A stretch of DNA of 36,125 bases from Bacillota bacterium (GCA_021811155.1 JAJZPO010000024.1:1-36125), one strand, 5' to 3'; counted from the stretch's first letter, positions 14,842 to 23,427 are shown. Notes: generated by a model not told the origin, from the sequence alone. A program made the numbers and translations.

Positions 14842-15670
14842 ACAGGAATTCAGGATTCTGACCTGTGACTTCTGACTTCTGCTCATCACCGTACATCCTA
14901 AAGAAGTGATTTGTCGGCCCGGGTCCCTTTCCTATCTCCAGGCCGGCCGCAATGGCCCCGGTGATATAAGTCTTAGCCCTGCCTATGCTTTCCGCCAAAG
15001 GGAGTCCCAAGGCCAGGTTGGCAGCGATGGCTGAGGCATAGGTGCAGCCGGTGCCATGGGTGTTGGGATTGGTTTGCCGCTCGGAGGAAAAGGTCATATA
15101 GTCCTTCTGGTAATAGAGGATGTCCTCCGCCTCCCCGCTCAAGTGGCCTCCTTTGACCAAGACTGCCTTTGGGCCCAGGCCGGCGATAGTTCGGGCTGCC
15201 TGGAACATCTCCTCCCTATTGGTCACGGATCTGCCGGCAAGGACCCCGGCCTCAGCCAGATTCGGGGTGACCAGCAGGGCTTTGGGGAACAGCTGCCTGA
15301 CCATTATCTCGATGCCGCTGCGCTCCAATAAAGGCTTCCCGCTGCTGGAGAGCATGACCGGGTCAAGCACCAGGGGAATATTCCCGTCTAAAACCTCAGC
15401 TACTGTCTGGATCACCGCTGTGACGCCCAGCATGCCAAGCTTAACCGCCTGAACGGGGATATCCGCCAGAAGGTGGAGTATCTGGGCTCTCACCTGATAA
15501 GGCTCAACAGGAAAAACCTCCTGCACACCCTGTGTATTCTGAACTGTCAAAGCCGTAATCGCGCTGACACCGTATACCCGGTGCGCGGCAAAGGTTTTAA
15601 GATCTGCTTGTATGCCGGCTCCGCCGCTCGGATCCGAACCGGCGATGGTCAAAGCTACCGGGATTTTCAT
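14840..15670 (-). CDS. thiD: Hydroxymethylpyrimidine/phosphomethylpyrimidine kinase
   Basis: Phosphorylates 4-amino-5-hydroxymethyl-2-methylpyrimidine twice for thiamine synthesis; some members also act on pyridoxal. A ribokinase fold with the family opening [30 protein letters not shown] and the anion-hole motif [14 protein letters not shown] near residue 208. ATG 15670 has GGAGTG 10 nt upstream; the TTG at 15679 is too close to it. The last dozen residues (TGQNPEFL region) are encoded by the heptamer repeat at 14855-14882 and are not part of the fold. No thiamine riboswitch is visible. It diverges from the PspC gene. Confidence 0.92.
   Translation of the reverse strand: MKIPVALTIAGSDPSGGAGIQADLKTFAAHRVYGVSAITALTVQNTQGVQEVFPVEPYQVRAQILHLLADIPVQAVKLGMLGVTAVIQTVAEVLDGNIPLVLDPVMLSSSGKPLLERSGIEIMVRQLFPKALLVTPNLAEAGVLAGRSVTNREEMFQAARTIAGLGPKAVLVKGGHLSGEAEDILYYQKDYMTFSSERQTNPNTHGTGCTYASAIAANLALGLPLAESIGRAKTYITGAIAAGLEIGKGPGPTNHFFRMYGDEQKSEVTGQNPEFL
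14855..14882. repeat. Heptamer repeat inside the 3' end of thiD
   Basis: Four 7-nt units related to CTTCTGA fill exactly 28 nt (14855-14882). This is the same length and unit as the arms at 2323-2350 and 2434-2461. The repeat is translated as the ThiD tail. Confidence 0.75.
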
Positions 15671-15758
15671 GCTGGGCAAACACTCCAGTCTGAGCTCTGC
15701 AACTTTCCTTTCCGCGCCACGTATTAAGTATCAGAACATCGAGGGGAGAGGATTGCGC

Positions 15759-15938
15759 TTGAGCAAAAAGATTTATCGGTCCAGGGACAAAATGATTGGA
15801 GGGGTATGCGCCGGAATTGGCGAATACTTTGACGTCGACCCCACCGTGGTCCGGCTGCTGTGTGTTCTGGCTGTTCTCATGGGGGGCGCAGGAATAGTTG
15901 CTTATCTGGCTGCTTGGATAATTATACCACAGGCATGA
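15759..15938 (+). CDS. PspC-domain peptide
   Basis: A 59-residue protein that is essentially one PspC domain. A basic start ([26 protein letters not shown]) is followed by a transmembrane segment ([28 protein letters not shown]). The GGVCxGIxEYFxxDPxxVRL signature is complete. PspC proteins sit in the inner membrane and take part in envelope-stress responses. TTG 15759 has AGAGGA/GAGGGGAG upstream; TTG 15753 is the alternative, and an open frame back to 15612 lies in the thiD region and is not used. No pspA or pspB homologue is adjacent. Confidence 0.85.
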   Translation: MSKKIYRSRDKMIGGVCAGIGEYFDVDPTVVRLLCVLAVLMGGAGIVAYLAAWIIIPQA

Positions 15939-15951
15939 ATTGCGGAAAAAG

Positions 15952-16052
15952 ACCACCCAGCGCACAAATCTATTTATTATGAATTAAGCGAGTGCTTCAA
16001 TTCCGCACAAACCTGCTTTCTTCATAATTGACATAATTGAGTGCTGGGTGGT
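15952..16052. other. Structured intergenic element between convergent genes
   Basis: A perfect 10-bp outer stem (ACCACCCAGC at 15952-15961 with GCTGGGTGGT at 16043-16052) encloses an inner hairpin at about 15981-16003 (GAATTAAGC and GCTTCAATTC arms around GAGT). It also encloses a short direct repeat of ATAATT. On the minus strand the outer stem is followed by CTTTTTCC, so it can end transcription of the UPF0210 operon. The 80-nt internal part is larger than a plain terminator needs. Confidence 0.55.
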
Positions 16053-16099
16053 TTAACCTTAAAACCTTTCCTGTCTGACTGCCGCGCACGGAAATAGGC

Positions 16100-17467
16100 C
16101 TAATTAGTTAAAGCTTGCAGAGGCGAGGGTATGCGGCCGCCGCGGCGAACAAAGGCGGCGGAACTGAAGGGGTGCACTTTGATTACCGGGGCCCCGCCCA
16201 GCAGGCCGCCAAACTCTACCCTGTCCCCCGCCTGCTTGCCCGGCGCAGGAATTACCCGCACTGCGGTGGTCTTTTTGTTGATCATACCGATGGCCATCTC
16301 GTCAGCAATAATGCCGGCAACAGTCTCTGTTGGGGTGTCGCCCGGCAGGGCAATCATGTCCAGGCCAACGGAACAAACACAGGTCATGGCCTCCAGCTTG
16401 TCCAGGCTGAGTGCGCCTGCTTCCACGGCTGAAACCATCCCGGCGTCCTCGCTTACGGGGATGAATGCACCGCTCAGTCCGCCCACCTGGGATGAAGCCA
16501 TAGACCCCCCTTTCTTGACTGCGTCATTAAGCAGGGCCAAGGCTGCTGTAGTTCCATGAGTGCCGCATTTGGCCAGACCCATGCCCTCCAGGATATCAGC
16601 CACACTGTCCCCTACAGCGGGGGTAGGGGCCAGGGAGAGATCGACAATGCCAAAGGGAACTCCCAGCCGTTTGGAGGCAGCTCTGCCGACCAACTCACCC
16701 ATGCGTGTAATTTTGAAGGCTGTCTGCTTAATCAGGTTGGCCAGTTCCCCCAGGTCCTGATTCGGGTTGGCCCGCACTACCCTATTGACAACCCCGGGCC
16801 CGCTTACTCCTACATTCAATACGCACTCCGGTTCGCCCACACCGTGAAAGGCCCCGGCCATAAAGGGATTGTCCTCGGGCACATTGCAGAATACAACCAG
16901 CTTGGCAGCTCCGATTCCGTCCTGTTCCGCGGTAAGACGGGCGGTCTCAACCACTACCTCACCCATTTTAAGCACCGCATCCATGTTAATCCCAGCCTTG
17001 GTGCTGGCCACATTTACTGAGGAGCAGACAAGTTTGGTCCTTGAGAGGGCCTCGGGAATCGCCTCCACTAATGCAGCATCCCCCCTGGTAAAACCTTTTT
17101 GCACCAGTGCGGAGAAGCCGCCAATAAAGTTAACCCCCACTTCCTCTGCCGCCCTGTCCAGGGCTTCAGCTATGCCTACATAGTCGTACACATCGCAGCT
17201 TTCCCCAACCAGGGAAATTGGCGTGACTGAGATGCGCTTGTTGATAACCGGTATGCCGTAGGCTGCCTCAATTTCTTCACCCGCTTTGACCAGGTCTTGA
17301 GCCAGGCGTGTTATTTTGTCATAGATCTTGGCCTGGACTGTTTTTGCGTCGCTGTGGGCACAGTCTCTCAGGCTGATGCCCATAGTGATGGTGCGGATAT
17401 CCAGGTTTTGATCTTCCACCATCCTGACAGTTTCCAGAATTTCATTCGGGCTGAAGGAGATCCTCAT
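16100..17467 (-). CDS. UPF0210 (PFL/DUF711) family protein
   Basis: 455 residues, the usual length of the UPF0210 family, matching it from [30 protein letters not shown] onward. The fold is related to pyruvate-formate lyase and anaerobic ribonucleotide reductase barrels, but the family has no proven reaction. It is cytoplasmic. The ATG shares its A with the TAA stop of the ACT-domain gene, so the two are translationally coupled, as in many Firmicutes and archaea. It is bounded downstream by the structured element at 15952-16052. Confidence 0.9.
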   Translation of the reverse strand: MRISFSPNEILETVRMVEDQNLDIRTITMGISLRDCAHSDAKTVQAKIYDKITRLAQDLVKAGEEIEAAYGIPVINKRISVTPISLVGESCDVYDYVGIAEALDRAAEEVGVNFIGGFSALVQKGFTRGDAALVEAIPEALSRTKLVCSSVNVASTKAGINMDAVLKMGEVVVETARLTAEQDGIGAAKLVVFCNVPEDNPFMAGAFHGVGEPECVLNVGVSGPGVVNRVVRANPNQDLGELANLIKQTAFKITRMGELVGRAASKRLGVPFGIVDLSLAPTPAVGDSVADILEGMGLAKCGTHGTTAALALLNDAVKKGGSMASSQVGGLSGAFIPVSEDAGMVSAVEAGALSLDKLEAMTCVCSVGLDMIALPGDTPTETVAGIIADEMAIGMINKKTTAVRVIPAPGKQAGDRVEFGGLLGGAPVIKVHPFSSAAFVRRGGRIPSPLQALTN

Positions 17468-17772
17468 TACCTGCCCCCCTCAATCCTGTGCATGTAATGA
17501 AATACATCTTCATGCTGCATGGTTACCTTCATCTCCTGCATTTTACCCTGGCCGGCCAACTCTTCCCGCAGGTCTTTGAACTCAATGTTGGCCCCCGCCA
17601 GGTCCACCACCATGATCATGGTAAAGAACTCCTGCAGAATGGTCTGGCTGATATCCAGGATATTGGCATTGTACCGGGCCAGGAGGGTGGATATCCAGGC
17701 AATAATGCCAACCTTGTCTTTTCCCAGCACCGTAATAATTACCCGGCTCCCGCCTTTTTCTAAAGCGCTCAT
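17467..17772 (-). CDS. UPF0237-type ACT-domain protein
   Basis: 101 residues forming a single ACT domain ([20 protein letters not shown], then [17 protein letters not shown]). ACT domains bind small ligands, often amino acids, and regulate partner enzymes. This family is nearly always encoded with UPF0210, as here, where the stop and start codons overlap by one base. ATG 17772 has GAAGGAGA upstream; a longer frame to 17892 runs into the upstream terminator and is not used. The natural inference is that it is the regulatory subunit of the UPF0210 protein. Confidence 0.88.
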   Translation of the reverse strand: MSALEKGGSRVIITVLGKDKVGIIAWISTLLARYNANILDISQTILQEFFTMIMVVDLAGANIEFKDLREELAGQGKMQEMKVTMQHEDVFHYMHRIEGGR

Positions 17773-17888
17773 AGAATTTGTCTCCTTCTCTGTGACAAGT
17801 GTCCGCATCTGATTGACATTGTTTCGACCGCAGGGGTGCAAAATCCTTTTATGAGAAAAGTCAAACAGTTTTATTTCCTGGCTGGGAA

Positions 17889-17924
17889 GCAAAAACTCCT
17901 GACCGCTAGAGCAGGAGTTTTTGC
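17889..17924. terminator. 13-bp terminator ending the ccm operon
   Basis: GCAAAAACTCCTG (17889-17901) pairs perfectly with 17912-17924. The stem has A5 and T5 at its base, so it works in either direction. It lies 33 nt beyond the last ccm-operon gene. Confidence 0.85.
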
Positions 17925-17956
17925 TATTGGCTTAACCAGGGCTTCAAAGAGGGTTC

Positions 17957-18562
17957 CTAGTCCCTTGGCTGCCAGTTTTTCAGATCCGTCTCACTGATTA
18001 CGATATCGCCGGCTTTATCTGCGGTGTAGCTTAACTGCTGCGGCGGATATTTGACGCATCCGCCGCTAATTCCGCTCATATCGGCCAAGGCCCAGCGGGT
18101 ACCGCAGGTGTTGCAAACAAGCTGGTCCCCTTCAATGTGAAACTGGCGCGAGAAACAAGGTTCACAGAAACTGACTGCAACCGTCACCCTCCCGGCCGGG
18201 GTAAGAAAGGCCATAATCGGCTCACCTTTCTGGTTTTGGCCGATATTCCGGTTAGGGTCATACATGGCATAAACCAGATTATTCTGTTCCAGTTTCGCCA
18301 GGGGAAGCTTTACCTGCCCCCCGCCAATCTGGATATCCGGGGTAATATCAGTCATATTTACAGTCCTGTTGCTGTAATTTACGCTCTTGCCGGTACTGTA
18401 CTTGTTATCAAAACCCGGGATGCTCTCCCGGGTTGAAAGGACAACCGCGGCAATCCCGACAACCAAAAGGCCGAGCAGAGCGCCCAAAACAATCTTCTTC
18501 CTTTTCCGCCTTCTCCGGTACTCCGCTTCCAGACGGGCCTTTTTTCCCTCCAGGTCAGTCAT
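17957..18562 (-). CDS. Membrane-anchored DUF2318 protein, last ccm-operon gene
   Basis: 201 residues. A basic, coiled N-terminus (about 1-24) and one transmembrane helix (about 25-43) precede an external domain with cysteines at 133, 136, 150, 153 and 169 (SFCEPCFSRQF, VCNTCGTRW, GGCVKYPP). This is the DUF2318 pattern, a Cys-rich domain thought to bind iron or an iron-sulfur site and found with FTR1-type iron uptake. I chose ATG 18562 (7 nt from GGGGGTG) over the TTG one codon earlier. Its position at the end of the cytochrome c maturation operon suggests a role in iron or haem supply or thiol handling outside the membrane, which is inference. Confidence 0.82.
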   Translation of the reverse strand: MTDLEGKKARLEAEYRRRRKRKKIVLGALLGLLVVGIAAVVLSTRESIPGFDNKYSTGKSVNYSNRTVNMTDITPDIQIGGGQVKLPLAKLEQNNLVYAMYDPNRNIGQNQKGEPIMAFLTPAGRVTVAVSFCEPCFSRQFHIEGDQLVCNTCGTRWALADMSGISGGCVKYPPQQLSYTADKAGDIVISETDLKNWQPRD

Positions 18563-18582
18563 CAATTGTCACCCCCATGATG

Positions 18583-19161
18583 TTAATAGAGCGGTGCGAC
18601 CTGTTTCAGGACATCTGCCGGATTGGCAGCAATAATCCCAACCCACATCACGCGTTTGCCGGTTAACCAATAGAAGTGCTGCATTCCGTCGGAACTGGTG
18701 ACACTCTTGTATTCCCGCCCGTCAATCTTAACACTTTTATAGTTTTGAAAAGCCTTGCTGGCGGGAACTTTCTGATCCATGGACTTAAACAGGGCCGCGG
18801 CGTCCTGTTCATTTTTCGCTTCGGAGTAATAGATGACCAGTTGGTCATTGCCATTTCCCTGGTACATGGCTACAACAGCCTGTTGCACTTTAATGTCAGC
18901 GCCGTGCATTTGATTAATGGCCTGCTCTGCCTGGGAACCTGTAACAGCGTTAGCCAGACTCATGCCGGCCAGCTGCTGGGGAAAGAGCTTTGTGTCCACC
19001 TGGGGAGCCTGGGTCTGGGACGAGGCAGCATTGGCAGGCGACGGGGCCGGACTGCTGCCGCTGCGCCTGCCGAGCTGTGCCGCCGTCATAGTATAGGCCA
19101 ACATTACAAGCGTAAGAATCAAGGCTATAATCCCTATAGCCCTGAGATATTTTCTTTCCAT
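18583..19161 (-). CDS. Hypothetical membrane-anchored protein in the ccm operon
   Basis: 192 residues. The N-terminus has one hydrophobic helix (about 8-27), then a Ser/Pro/Ala-rich linker (35-55) and an extracytoplasmic domain with no cysteine. The domain has alternating strand and helix segments (QLVIYYSEAKNEQDAAALFK, then FYWLTGKRVMWVGIIAANP). No family is recognised. The ATG has GGGGAGGG upstream, and the gene lies 15 nt after ccmD and 18-20 nt before the DUF2318 gene, so it belongs to the operon. It may be a periplasm-facing accessory of the haem machinery. Confidence 0.75.
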   Translation of the reverse strand: MERKYLRAIGIIALILTLVMLAYTMTAAQLGRRSGSSPAPSPANAASSQTQAPQVDTKLFPQQLAGMSLANAVTGSQAEQAINQMHGADIKVQQAVVAMYQGNGNDQLVIYYSEAKNEQDAAALFKSMDQKVPASKAFQNYKSVKIDGREYKSVTSSDGMQHFYWLTGKRVMWVGIIAANPADVLKQVAPLY

Positions 19162-19176
19162 CTGACCCTCCCCGGC

Positions 19177-19329
19177 TTAGATTTTGTCCTTCAAGGACTG
19201 CTTAAGCAAATCCAACTCGTCTGCCAAGCGTGCCTCACGCTTGCCCAGGCGCAGGGTATACCAAAAGATCAAGGCCCAGATAAAAGTGTAAGCAATAAAC
19301 AGATAAAATATGGTGTCGCTGTTATCCAT
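19177..19329 (-). CDS. ccmD: CcmD-like small membrane protein
   Basis: A 50-residue frame from ATG 19329 with GGGAGG upstream. It encodes an N-terminal transmembrane helix (TIFYLFIAYTFIWALIFWY) followed by a charged amphipathic helix (LGKREARLADELDLLKQSL). Size, topology and position right after ccmC match CcmD, which in System I stabilises CcmE with CcmABC and helps release holo-CcmE. It fills the 191-nt gap between ccmC and the next gene. Sequence conservation of CcmD is low, so topology and context carry the call. Confidence 0.85.
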   Translation of the reverse strand: MDNSDTIFYLFIAYTFIWALIFWYTLRLGKREARLADELDLLKQSLKDKI

Positions 19330-19352
19330 TTGTTTTCAACCTCCCTTAACGG

Positions 19353-20042
19353 TTACAGATTTTCCTTGATGGCTCTGATTTCTGCGCTCATCCTCTCGAT
19401 CCTGACACTGCGCCGCATCAAGAAAATGTAAAGCAGAGTAAAGGCGAAAAGGCTGACGAAAAACGCGGGTATCATGCCTCCGGCCAGGGCAAATCCCGTT
19501 GAACCGCCTACTACAGGCGCCGGGTGCAGGGTTTTCCACCAGCGGATAGACATGAATACTATGGGTACATCCACGAAAGAGATGATGCCGAAGACTGCTG
19601 CCAGGCGGGCGCGCTTCTCTTCCTCACCCAGGGAGGAACGGATCTTGCCGTAGGCCAGATAGAGAAACCACATGATCAGAGTCGTGGTCAGGCGGGGATC
19701 CCAGGACCACCAGGTATGCCAGATGGGCTTAGCCCAAATAGGTCCGGTGACCAGGACAATGGTGGTGAAAATCACCCCGAGTTCCGCCGATGTATAGGCG
19801 TAGATATCCCACCTGGCGTCCTTGCCGGCCAGGTAGGCGATACTTGCCACAAACACCACAAAAAAGGCAAACATACCAATCCAGGCCGAAGCTACATGAA
19901 AATAGAAAATCCTCTGAACGTCGCCCATGGTTTTCTCAGTCGGGGCATAGACCAACGAAAGGTACAAGGCCGCCAGTACGGAAAAGAAAGTAAGCCAGGC
20001 CAGCAGGCGGTCCCAACCAGGATTTTCCCGGTTTTGAGCCAT
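19353..20042 (-). CDS. ccmC: Haem exporter subunit CcmC
   Basis: 229 residues with six transmembrane helices and the tryptophan-rich haem-handling motif WHTWWSWDPRLT (about 108-119). It also has the two conserved histidines that ligate haem, His49 in FYFHV and His173 in LHPAP. CcmC loads haem onto CcmE at the outer face of the membrane, with CcmD and the CcmAB ATPase. ATG 20042 has GGAGGTG 8 nt upstream and lies 3 nt after ccmB. The family is shared with CcsA, but length and neighbours indicate CcmC. Confidence 0.93.
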   Translation of the reverse strand: MAQNRENPGWDRLLAWLTFFSVLAALYLSLVYAPTEKTMGDVQRIFYFHVASAWIGMFAFFVVFVASIAYLAGKDARWDIYAYTSAELGVIFTTIVLVTGPIWAKPIWHTWWSWDPRLTTTLIMWFLYLAYGKIRSSLGEEEKRARLAAVFGIISFVDVPIVFMSIRWWKTLHPAPVVGGSTGFALAGGMIPAFFVSLFAFTLLYIFLMRRSVRIERMSAEIRAIKENL

Positions 20043-20045
20043 TCT

Positions 20046-20720
20046 TTACACCTCCAACAGGTAATCAAACAGAATAAAGGGCAGACCGGAGTAAATTGCC
20101 CCAAAGGTGACCAGGAGTTTCAGGTATAAGCTAACTCCGGACAAATCACCGGAGAAGACCCCGCCTGTAACCTGAACCGCACAGATCAGAACCGGCACGA
20201 TCAGGGGAATCATCAGGATCGGCAGCAGAATTTCACTGATTCTGGTGCTGGCAGCCAGGGCGGAAAGAAAAGTGCCGATAACCATAAAAGCATATGTGCC
20301 CAAAAACAGGACAAGAATCAACAGGCCCAAATTGGCCGGCAGCGGGTAATTGAACATGATAAAAAACATAGGTATGGCAATCAGTTCAACAACAGCCATG
20401 AGCATCAGGTTCATCAGGGTTTTTGCCACATAAATTGCGCTGCGGTCCACCGGGCAGAGCATCAGCCCGTAAATACAGTCGTTCTGCCTCTCGGATACGA
20501 AGGAGCGGTTCAGCCCCAAAATACCGGCGAAGGCAAGGGTCACCCAAATCACTCCGGGCAGGACCTTGGCAACTTCATCCTTGGCAATCTCCAGGGCAAA
20601 GCCGAAAGAGACCGCTACCAGCAGCGCAAAGACCAGCATGGCGCTTAGCATTTCTTTTGTCCGCAGCTCGCTCTTAACTTCTTTCCAGAGCAGGACCCGT
20701 ACTTTGCCGGCGAAGTTCAT
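20046..20720 (-). CDS. ccmB: Haem exporter membrane subunit CcmB
   Basis: 224 residues with six hydrophobic helices, starting MNFAGKVRVLLWKEVKSELRTKEM, the typical CcmB N-terminal amphipathic region. The segment GLMLCPVDRSAIYVAKTLMN is another family feature. With CcmA it forms the ABC complex needed to release haem-loaded CcmE from CcmC. ATG 20720 overlaps the TGA stop of ccmA as TGATG; the longer frame to 20789 lies inside ccmA. Confidence 0.92.
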   Translation of the reverse strand: MNFAGKVRVLLWKEVKSELRTKEMLSAMLVFALLVAVSFGFALEIAKDEVAKVLPGVIWVTLAFAGILGLNRSFVSERQNDCIYGLMLCPVDRSAIYVAKTLMNLMLMAVVELIAIPMFFIMFNYPLPANLGLLILVLFLGTYAFMVIGTFLSALAASTRISEILLPILMIPLIVPVLICAVQVTGGVFSGDLSGVSLYLKLLVTFGAIYSGLPFILFDYLLEV

Positions 20721-21421
20721 CAGGCTCCCTCCACTAATTTCAGATACAAGTGCCGGAAGTCCTCCCGCCCAATCCCCTTCGGGTCGCACCTGTGCACAAT
20801 CCTGCCGCCTACCAGAACAACAGTCTGGTCGCTCTGTTCCAGGCCCTGGTCAAAGTCGTGGGTAATCAAAAACACGGTGTGTTTGCTCTGGGAGAGCTGC
20901 TGCAAGACAGAATTGAGAATCCCTTTGGCCATCTCATCCAACCCGGTGTAGGGCTCGTCCATCAACAGGATTGGGGGGTTATGCACCAGGGAACGGGCAA
21001 TAGCAAGTCTTTGCTGCATTCCGCGGGAAAAGGTGCGGACCGTATCGTTGGCGGCGTAGGTCAGTCCCACATCCTCCAGCAATTTCTCCACCCGCTTGTT
21101 TAAATCTTGCACTTCGTACATCTTGCCGTAAAAAACAAGGTTTTCCCGCGCACTCAGATTGTCATAGAGAAATGTGTTGTGGGAAATAACCCCGACCTTT
21201 TTGCGCAGTACGTCTCCGTGCTTTGAGACATCCATGCCGTCGATAAACAACTGGCCGCTGGATGCTTTGCTGAGCAGGGCCAGGATTTTCAACGTGGTGC
21301 TCTTGCCCGCTCCGTTCGGCCCGAAGCAAGTGACAAATTCGCCTGCGGCGACTTCCAAGTCTATTCCCTTGAGGATTCGCTTACTGCCAATTTGCTTGGT
21401 CAGGCCCTTGGCCACAATCAA
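20720..21421 (-). CDS. ccmA: Haem exporter ATPase CcmA
   Basis: An ABC ATPase of about 233 residues. Walker A is GPNGAGKST, the signature region is FSRGMQQRLAIARSL (Phe-Ser-Arg-Gly instead of Leu-Ser-Gly-Gly), and Walker B is ILLMDEPYTGLDE. The modified signature is normal for CcmA. I prefer TTG 21421 because GGAGGTG lies 6 nt upstream; the GTG at 21430 sits inside that ribosome site. The gene overlaps ccmB by the TGATG junction. Confidence 0.92.
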   Translation of the reverse strand: MIVAKGLTKQIGSKRILKGIDLEVAAGEFVTCFGPNGAGKSTTLKILALLSKASSGQLFIDGMDVSKHGDVLRKKVGVISHNTFLYDNLSARENLVFYGKMYEVQDLNKRVEKLLEDVGLTYAANDTVRTFSRGMQQRLAIARSLVHNPPILLMDEPYTGLDEMAKGILNSVLQQLSQSKHTVFLITHDFDQGLEQSDQTVVLVGGRIVHRCDPKGIGREDFRHLYLKLVEGA

Positions 21422-21438
21422 ACGGTCCACCTCCCAGC

Positions 21439-22434
21439 TCAGGCGAGCTCTCTCAGCTGCAGCTTGACCTGAACCAGCAACTGCTTGTATTTTTCCCGGC
21501 TTTCCCTGTACTCCTGTTCACTCATCTGCCCTGCTGCAAACCTGTCGTCCAGTGACTTGATACGCTGCAAGAGCAGGTCCTGTTTGGCCTTGAGCCTAAG
21601 GAACAACTGATCATCCCCGGCGCCGGAGTCGGCTTGCGGCTCTTCCTCCTCATGCCCGAAACGCCCTCTGTACCACAGGATGGCGGCAGCTATCCCCAAG
21701 CCAAGCATGATAAATAGATAGGCAGCCCACAGATGGGGGTTTGTGTACACAAGAGGGTCAGTCATAAACAGCTTGACATGCCCCGCCGGGTGAAGCTTAA
21801 CGTCAAAACCTCTGGCCAGTTGATTATTGGAGGGAGTTGTCTGGGCCTGCGGCTGATCCACAGTGATGTTGACTACAGTGCCTGCTGCCAGATTTCCGCC
21901 CCAAAGCTGTTCATACGTATTGTTATTGAAGTTTACCTGCCCTTCGTCCTGCAGAACGTCTGCTTTGACTGAAAAAGCGCTGACGGGTGCAATTACAAAA
22001 AACTGCTGGGTGGTAAAAGGAATTTTCTTGCTCACTGCTGCCGGCAGGCCGGATACAGGCAGAGTATAGCTAAAAGAAAAAGTGCTTTTTCCAGACGCTA
22101 TGGCCTTGTACACCTGTATGCCGTCAGGGACTCCGGCGTAATCGGAGTTCTCCAAACCGTTCACTTGCAAATTCCGGTAACCGCCTGGCAGGGGAATTAA
22201 CCATGCGGTCCGTTTTTTGCCGCTGGGGTCGGCGACAGCCCCTCCGCTGTAGGGTTTGCTGTCCGGGTTATTGAAGGACAGGAACTCAGTTATGGTCAGG
22301 CCGGTATTACCAGGGCTTATGATAAAATGAGCTTCCTCAACCTGCGGCCCGCCGCTGCCGGCACCCAAAACGGCTGAAGCCGGCAGGAGCAGCACCAGGG
22401 CTGCAAGCAGGACACCCAAGACGCGCTTAATCAT
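21439..22434 (-). CDS. Exported membrane-anchored protein of the ccm operon
   Basis: 331 residues from ATG 22434 (AGGTGGAG upstream). A signal peptide (1-25) precedes a roughly 200-residue beta-rich external domain without cysteines, then a transmembrane helix (about 234-257). A cytoplasmic acidic linker and a C-terminal helical segment of the SHOCT kind (LKAKQDLLLQRIKSLDDRF, then GQMSEQEYRESREKYKQLL) follow. It lies between the CcmI-like gene and ccmA, 27 nt after the former. The C-terminal coil with its short tetramer-like helix suggests oligomerisation. No described Ccm protein matches this layout. Confidence 0.8.
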   Translation of the reverse strand: MIKRVLGVLLAALVLLLPASAVLGAGSGGPQVEEAHFIISPGNTGLTITEFLSFNNPDSKPYSGGAVADPSGKKRTAWLIPLPGGYRNLQVNGLENSDYAGVPDGIQVYKAIASGKSTFSFSYTLPVSGLPAAVSKKIPFTTQQFFVIAPVSAFSVKADVLQDEGQVNFNNNTYEQLWGGNLAAGTVVNITVDQPQAQTTPSNNQLARGFDVKLHPAGHVKLFMTDPLVYTNPHLWAAYLFIMLGLGIAAAILWYRGRFGHEEEEPQADSGAGDDQLFLRLKAKQDLLLQRIKSLDDRFAAGQMSEQEYRESREKYKQLLVQVKLQLRELA

Positions 22435-22461
22435 AAATCTCCACCTTTCAAACAGGAACAA

Positions 22462-22929
22462 CTAAAACTGACGTTCACCGCAAGCATGGCAGTATTCCTG
22501 GCCAACTTCCTTCAGGACTGCGCCGCAGCGGTGGCACTTTTCGGCCAATTCACCCGAACTGCTGAGGCGAGCCAACTCCTGTTCGATTTCCTGTTCGATC
22601 TCAGCGGCAGTAAATCCTGCCGCATTACTCTTGCCCTTGGCCTTCGACCTGGTGTCTACCATCTGGTCCTGGGCCCGCATAATATTCACCGCTGCTCCGG
22701 CATAGGTGTTCTTGAGCTGCTGGTAATCTTCCTCTGAGAGTTTGTTCATGTGGTAGTCGAACTCAATTTCGCCCAAGGCGCTCATGACAGTTTCTTTCTC
22801 CGCTGCCAGGCTTGGACGTGCCGGCTTAACTTCGGGGTAGCCCTCACCCCGGTAGCCCTTAAACAGAGGATAACCTATTAATATCAGTACCACCACTGCC
22901 AGGATAACACTGAAAAAGGCGCTCAACAC
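22462..22929 (-). CDS. CcmI-like membrane protein with zinc ribbon
   Basis: 155 residues. One N-terminal transmembrane helix (3-23) is followed by the CcmI-type segment (about 40-75: EKETVMSALGEIEFDYHMNK, then LSEEDYQQLKNTY). A coiled acidic helix comes next, and a C-terminal zinc ribbon has Cys132, Cys135, Cys147 and Cys150 (CHRCGAVLKEVGQEYCHACG). In System I, CcmI holds apocytochrome c for CcmH and CcmF. The TPR domain of proteobacterial CcmI is absent and the zinc ribbon takes its place. Start is GTG 22929 or TTG 22926 behind GGGAGG. Confidence 0.82.
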   Translation of the reverse strand: MLSAFFSVILAVVVLILIGYPLFKGYRGEGYPEVKPARPSLAAEKETVMSALGEIEFDYHMNKLSEEDYQQLKNTYAGAAVNIMRAQDQMVDTRSKAKGKSNAAGFTAAEIEQEIEQELARLSSSGELAEKCHRCGAVLKEVGQEYCHACGERQF

Positions 22930-22944
22930 ATTTCCCTCCCGTCC

Positions 22945-23427
22945 TTATAGGTACCGCTTCAATTCCTCATCCAGTTTCTCCGCGTATACGGAATCGATGG
23001 GTGCAGGCCCGTTCTCCTCTCCTTCTTTTGCCCGGCCGGGAATGACCCATTTTTCCAAACCCAGGTACACTAGGACGGCCCCGCCTACTGCAGCAACAAA
23101 CGGAGTAATCCATGCCACCCAGTCAAAACCCTTCTTGGGCGGCGCCGCCAGCACACTCTCTCCGTAAACCGAGGACAAATAGGCATATACCTGCTGCTTG
23201 TTCATGCCATCCTTGTACATTTTTTCCCTGATAATCCCGCGCATTTTTTGAGCGGCCGCATCGTCGCAAGAAGAGAGAACCATATTACAGCCATCCAGTA
23301 CGCAGATTACGCCGGATTCCACATCCAGAGGAATCGGTTTGTTCTGCCAATCTTCCGCTGCCCAGGCGCGGGAAGGAAGCAGGAGTAACAGCAGCGCCAG
23401 GGCCAAAACAGGCAAAGCTTTCTTCAT
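22945..23427 (-). CDS. ccmH: CcmH-type thiol protein with altered Cys motif
   Basis: 160 residues: a signal peptide (1-23), the CcmH three-helix core (about 38-90), a transmembrane helix (about 105-124) and an acidic tail. CcmH normally reduces or holds the apocytochrome CxxCH site through an LRCxxC motif. Here the aligned site reads ICVLDGCNMVLSSCDD, i.e. Cys42-x4-Cys47-x6-Cys54. The downstream YGESVLAAPPKKGFDWVAWITPF is typical of the family. AAGGAGG lies 7 nt before the ATG, and the gene is 14 nt after ccmF. The changed spacing suggests different thiol chemistry. Confidence 0.85.
   Translation of the reverse strand: MKKALPVLALALLLLLLPSRAWAAEDWQNKPIPLDVESGVICVLDGCNMVLSSCDDAAAQKMRGIIREKMYKDGMNKQQVYAYLSSVYGESVLAAPPKKGFDWVAWITPFVAAVGGAVLVYLGLEKWVIPGRAKEGEENGPAPIDSVYAEKLDEELKRYL

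Noticed and set aside
17773-17890. Promoter for the ACT/UPF0210 operon (TTGACT on the minus strand)
   Set aside because: No acceptable -10 lies at the right distance, so it is not listed, although some promoter must be here.
18676-19431. 251-residue plus-strand frame
   Set aside because: It is the antisense shadow of three minus-strand ccm-operon genes, including ccmD, which have good starts and family matches.
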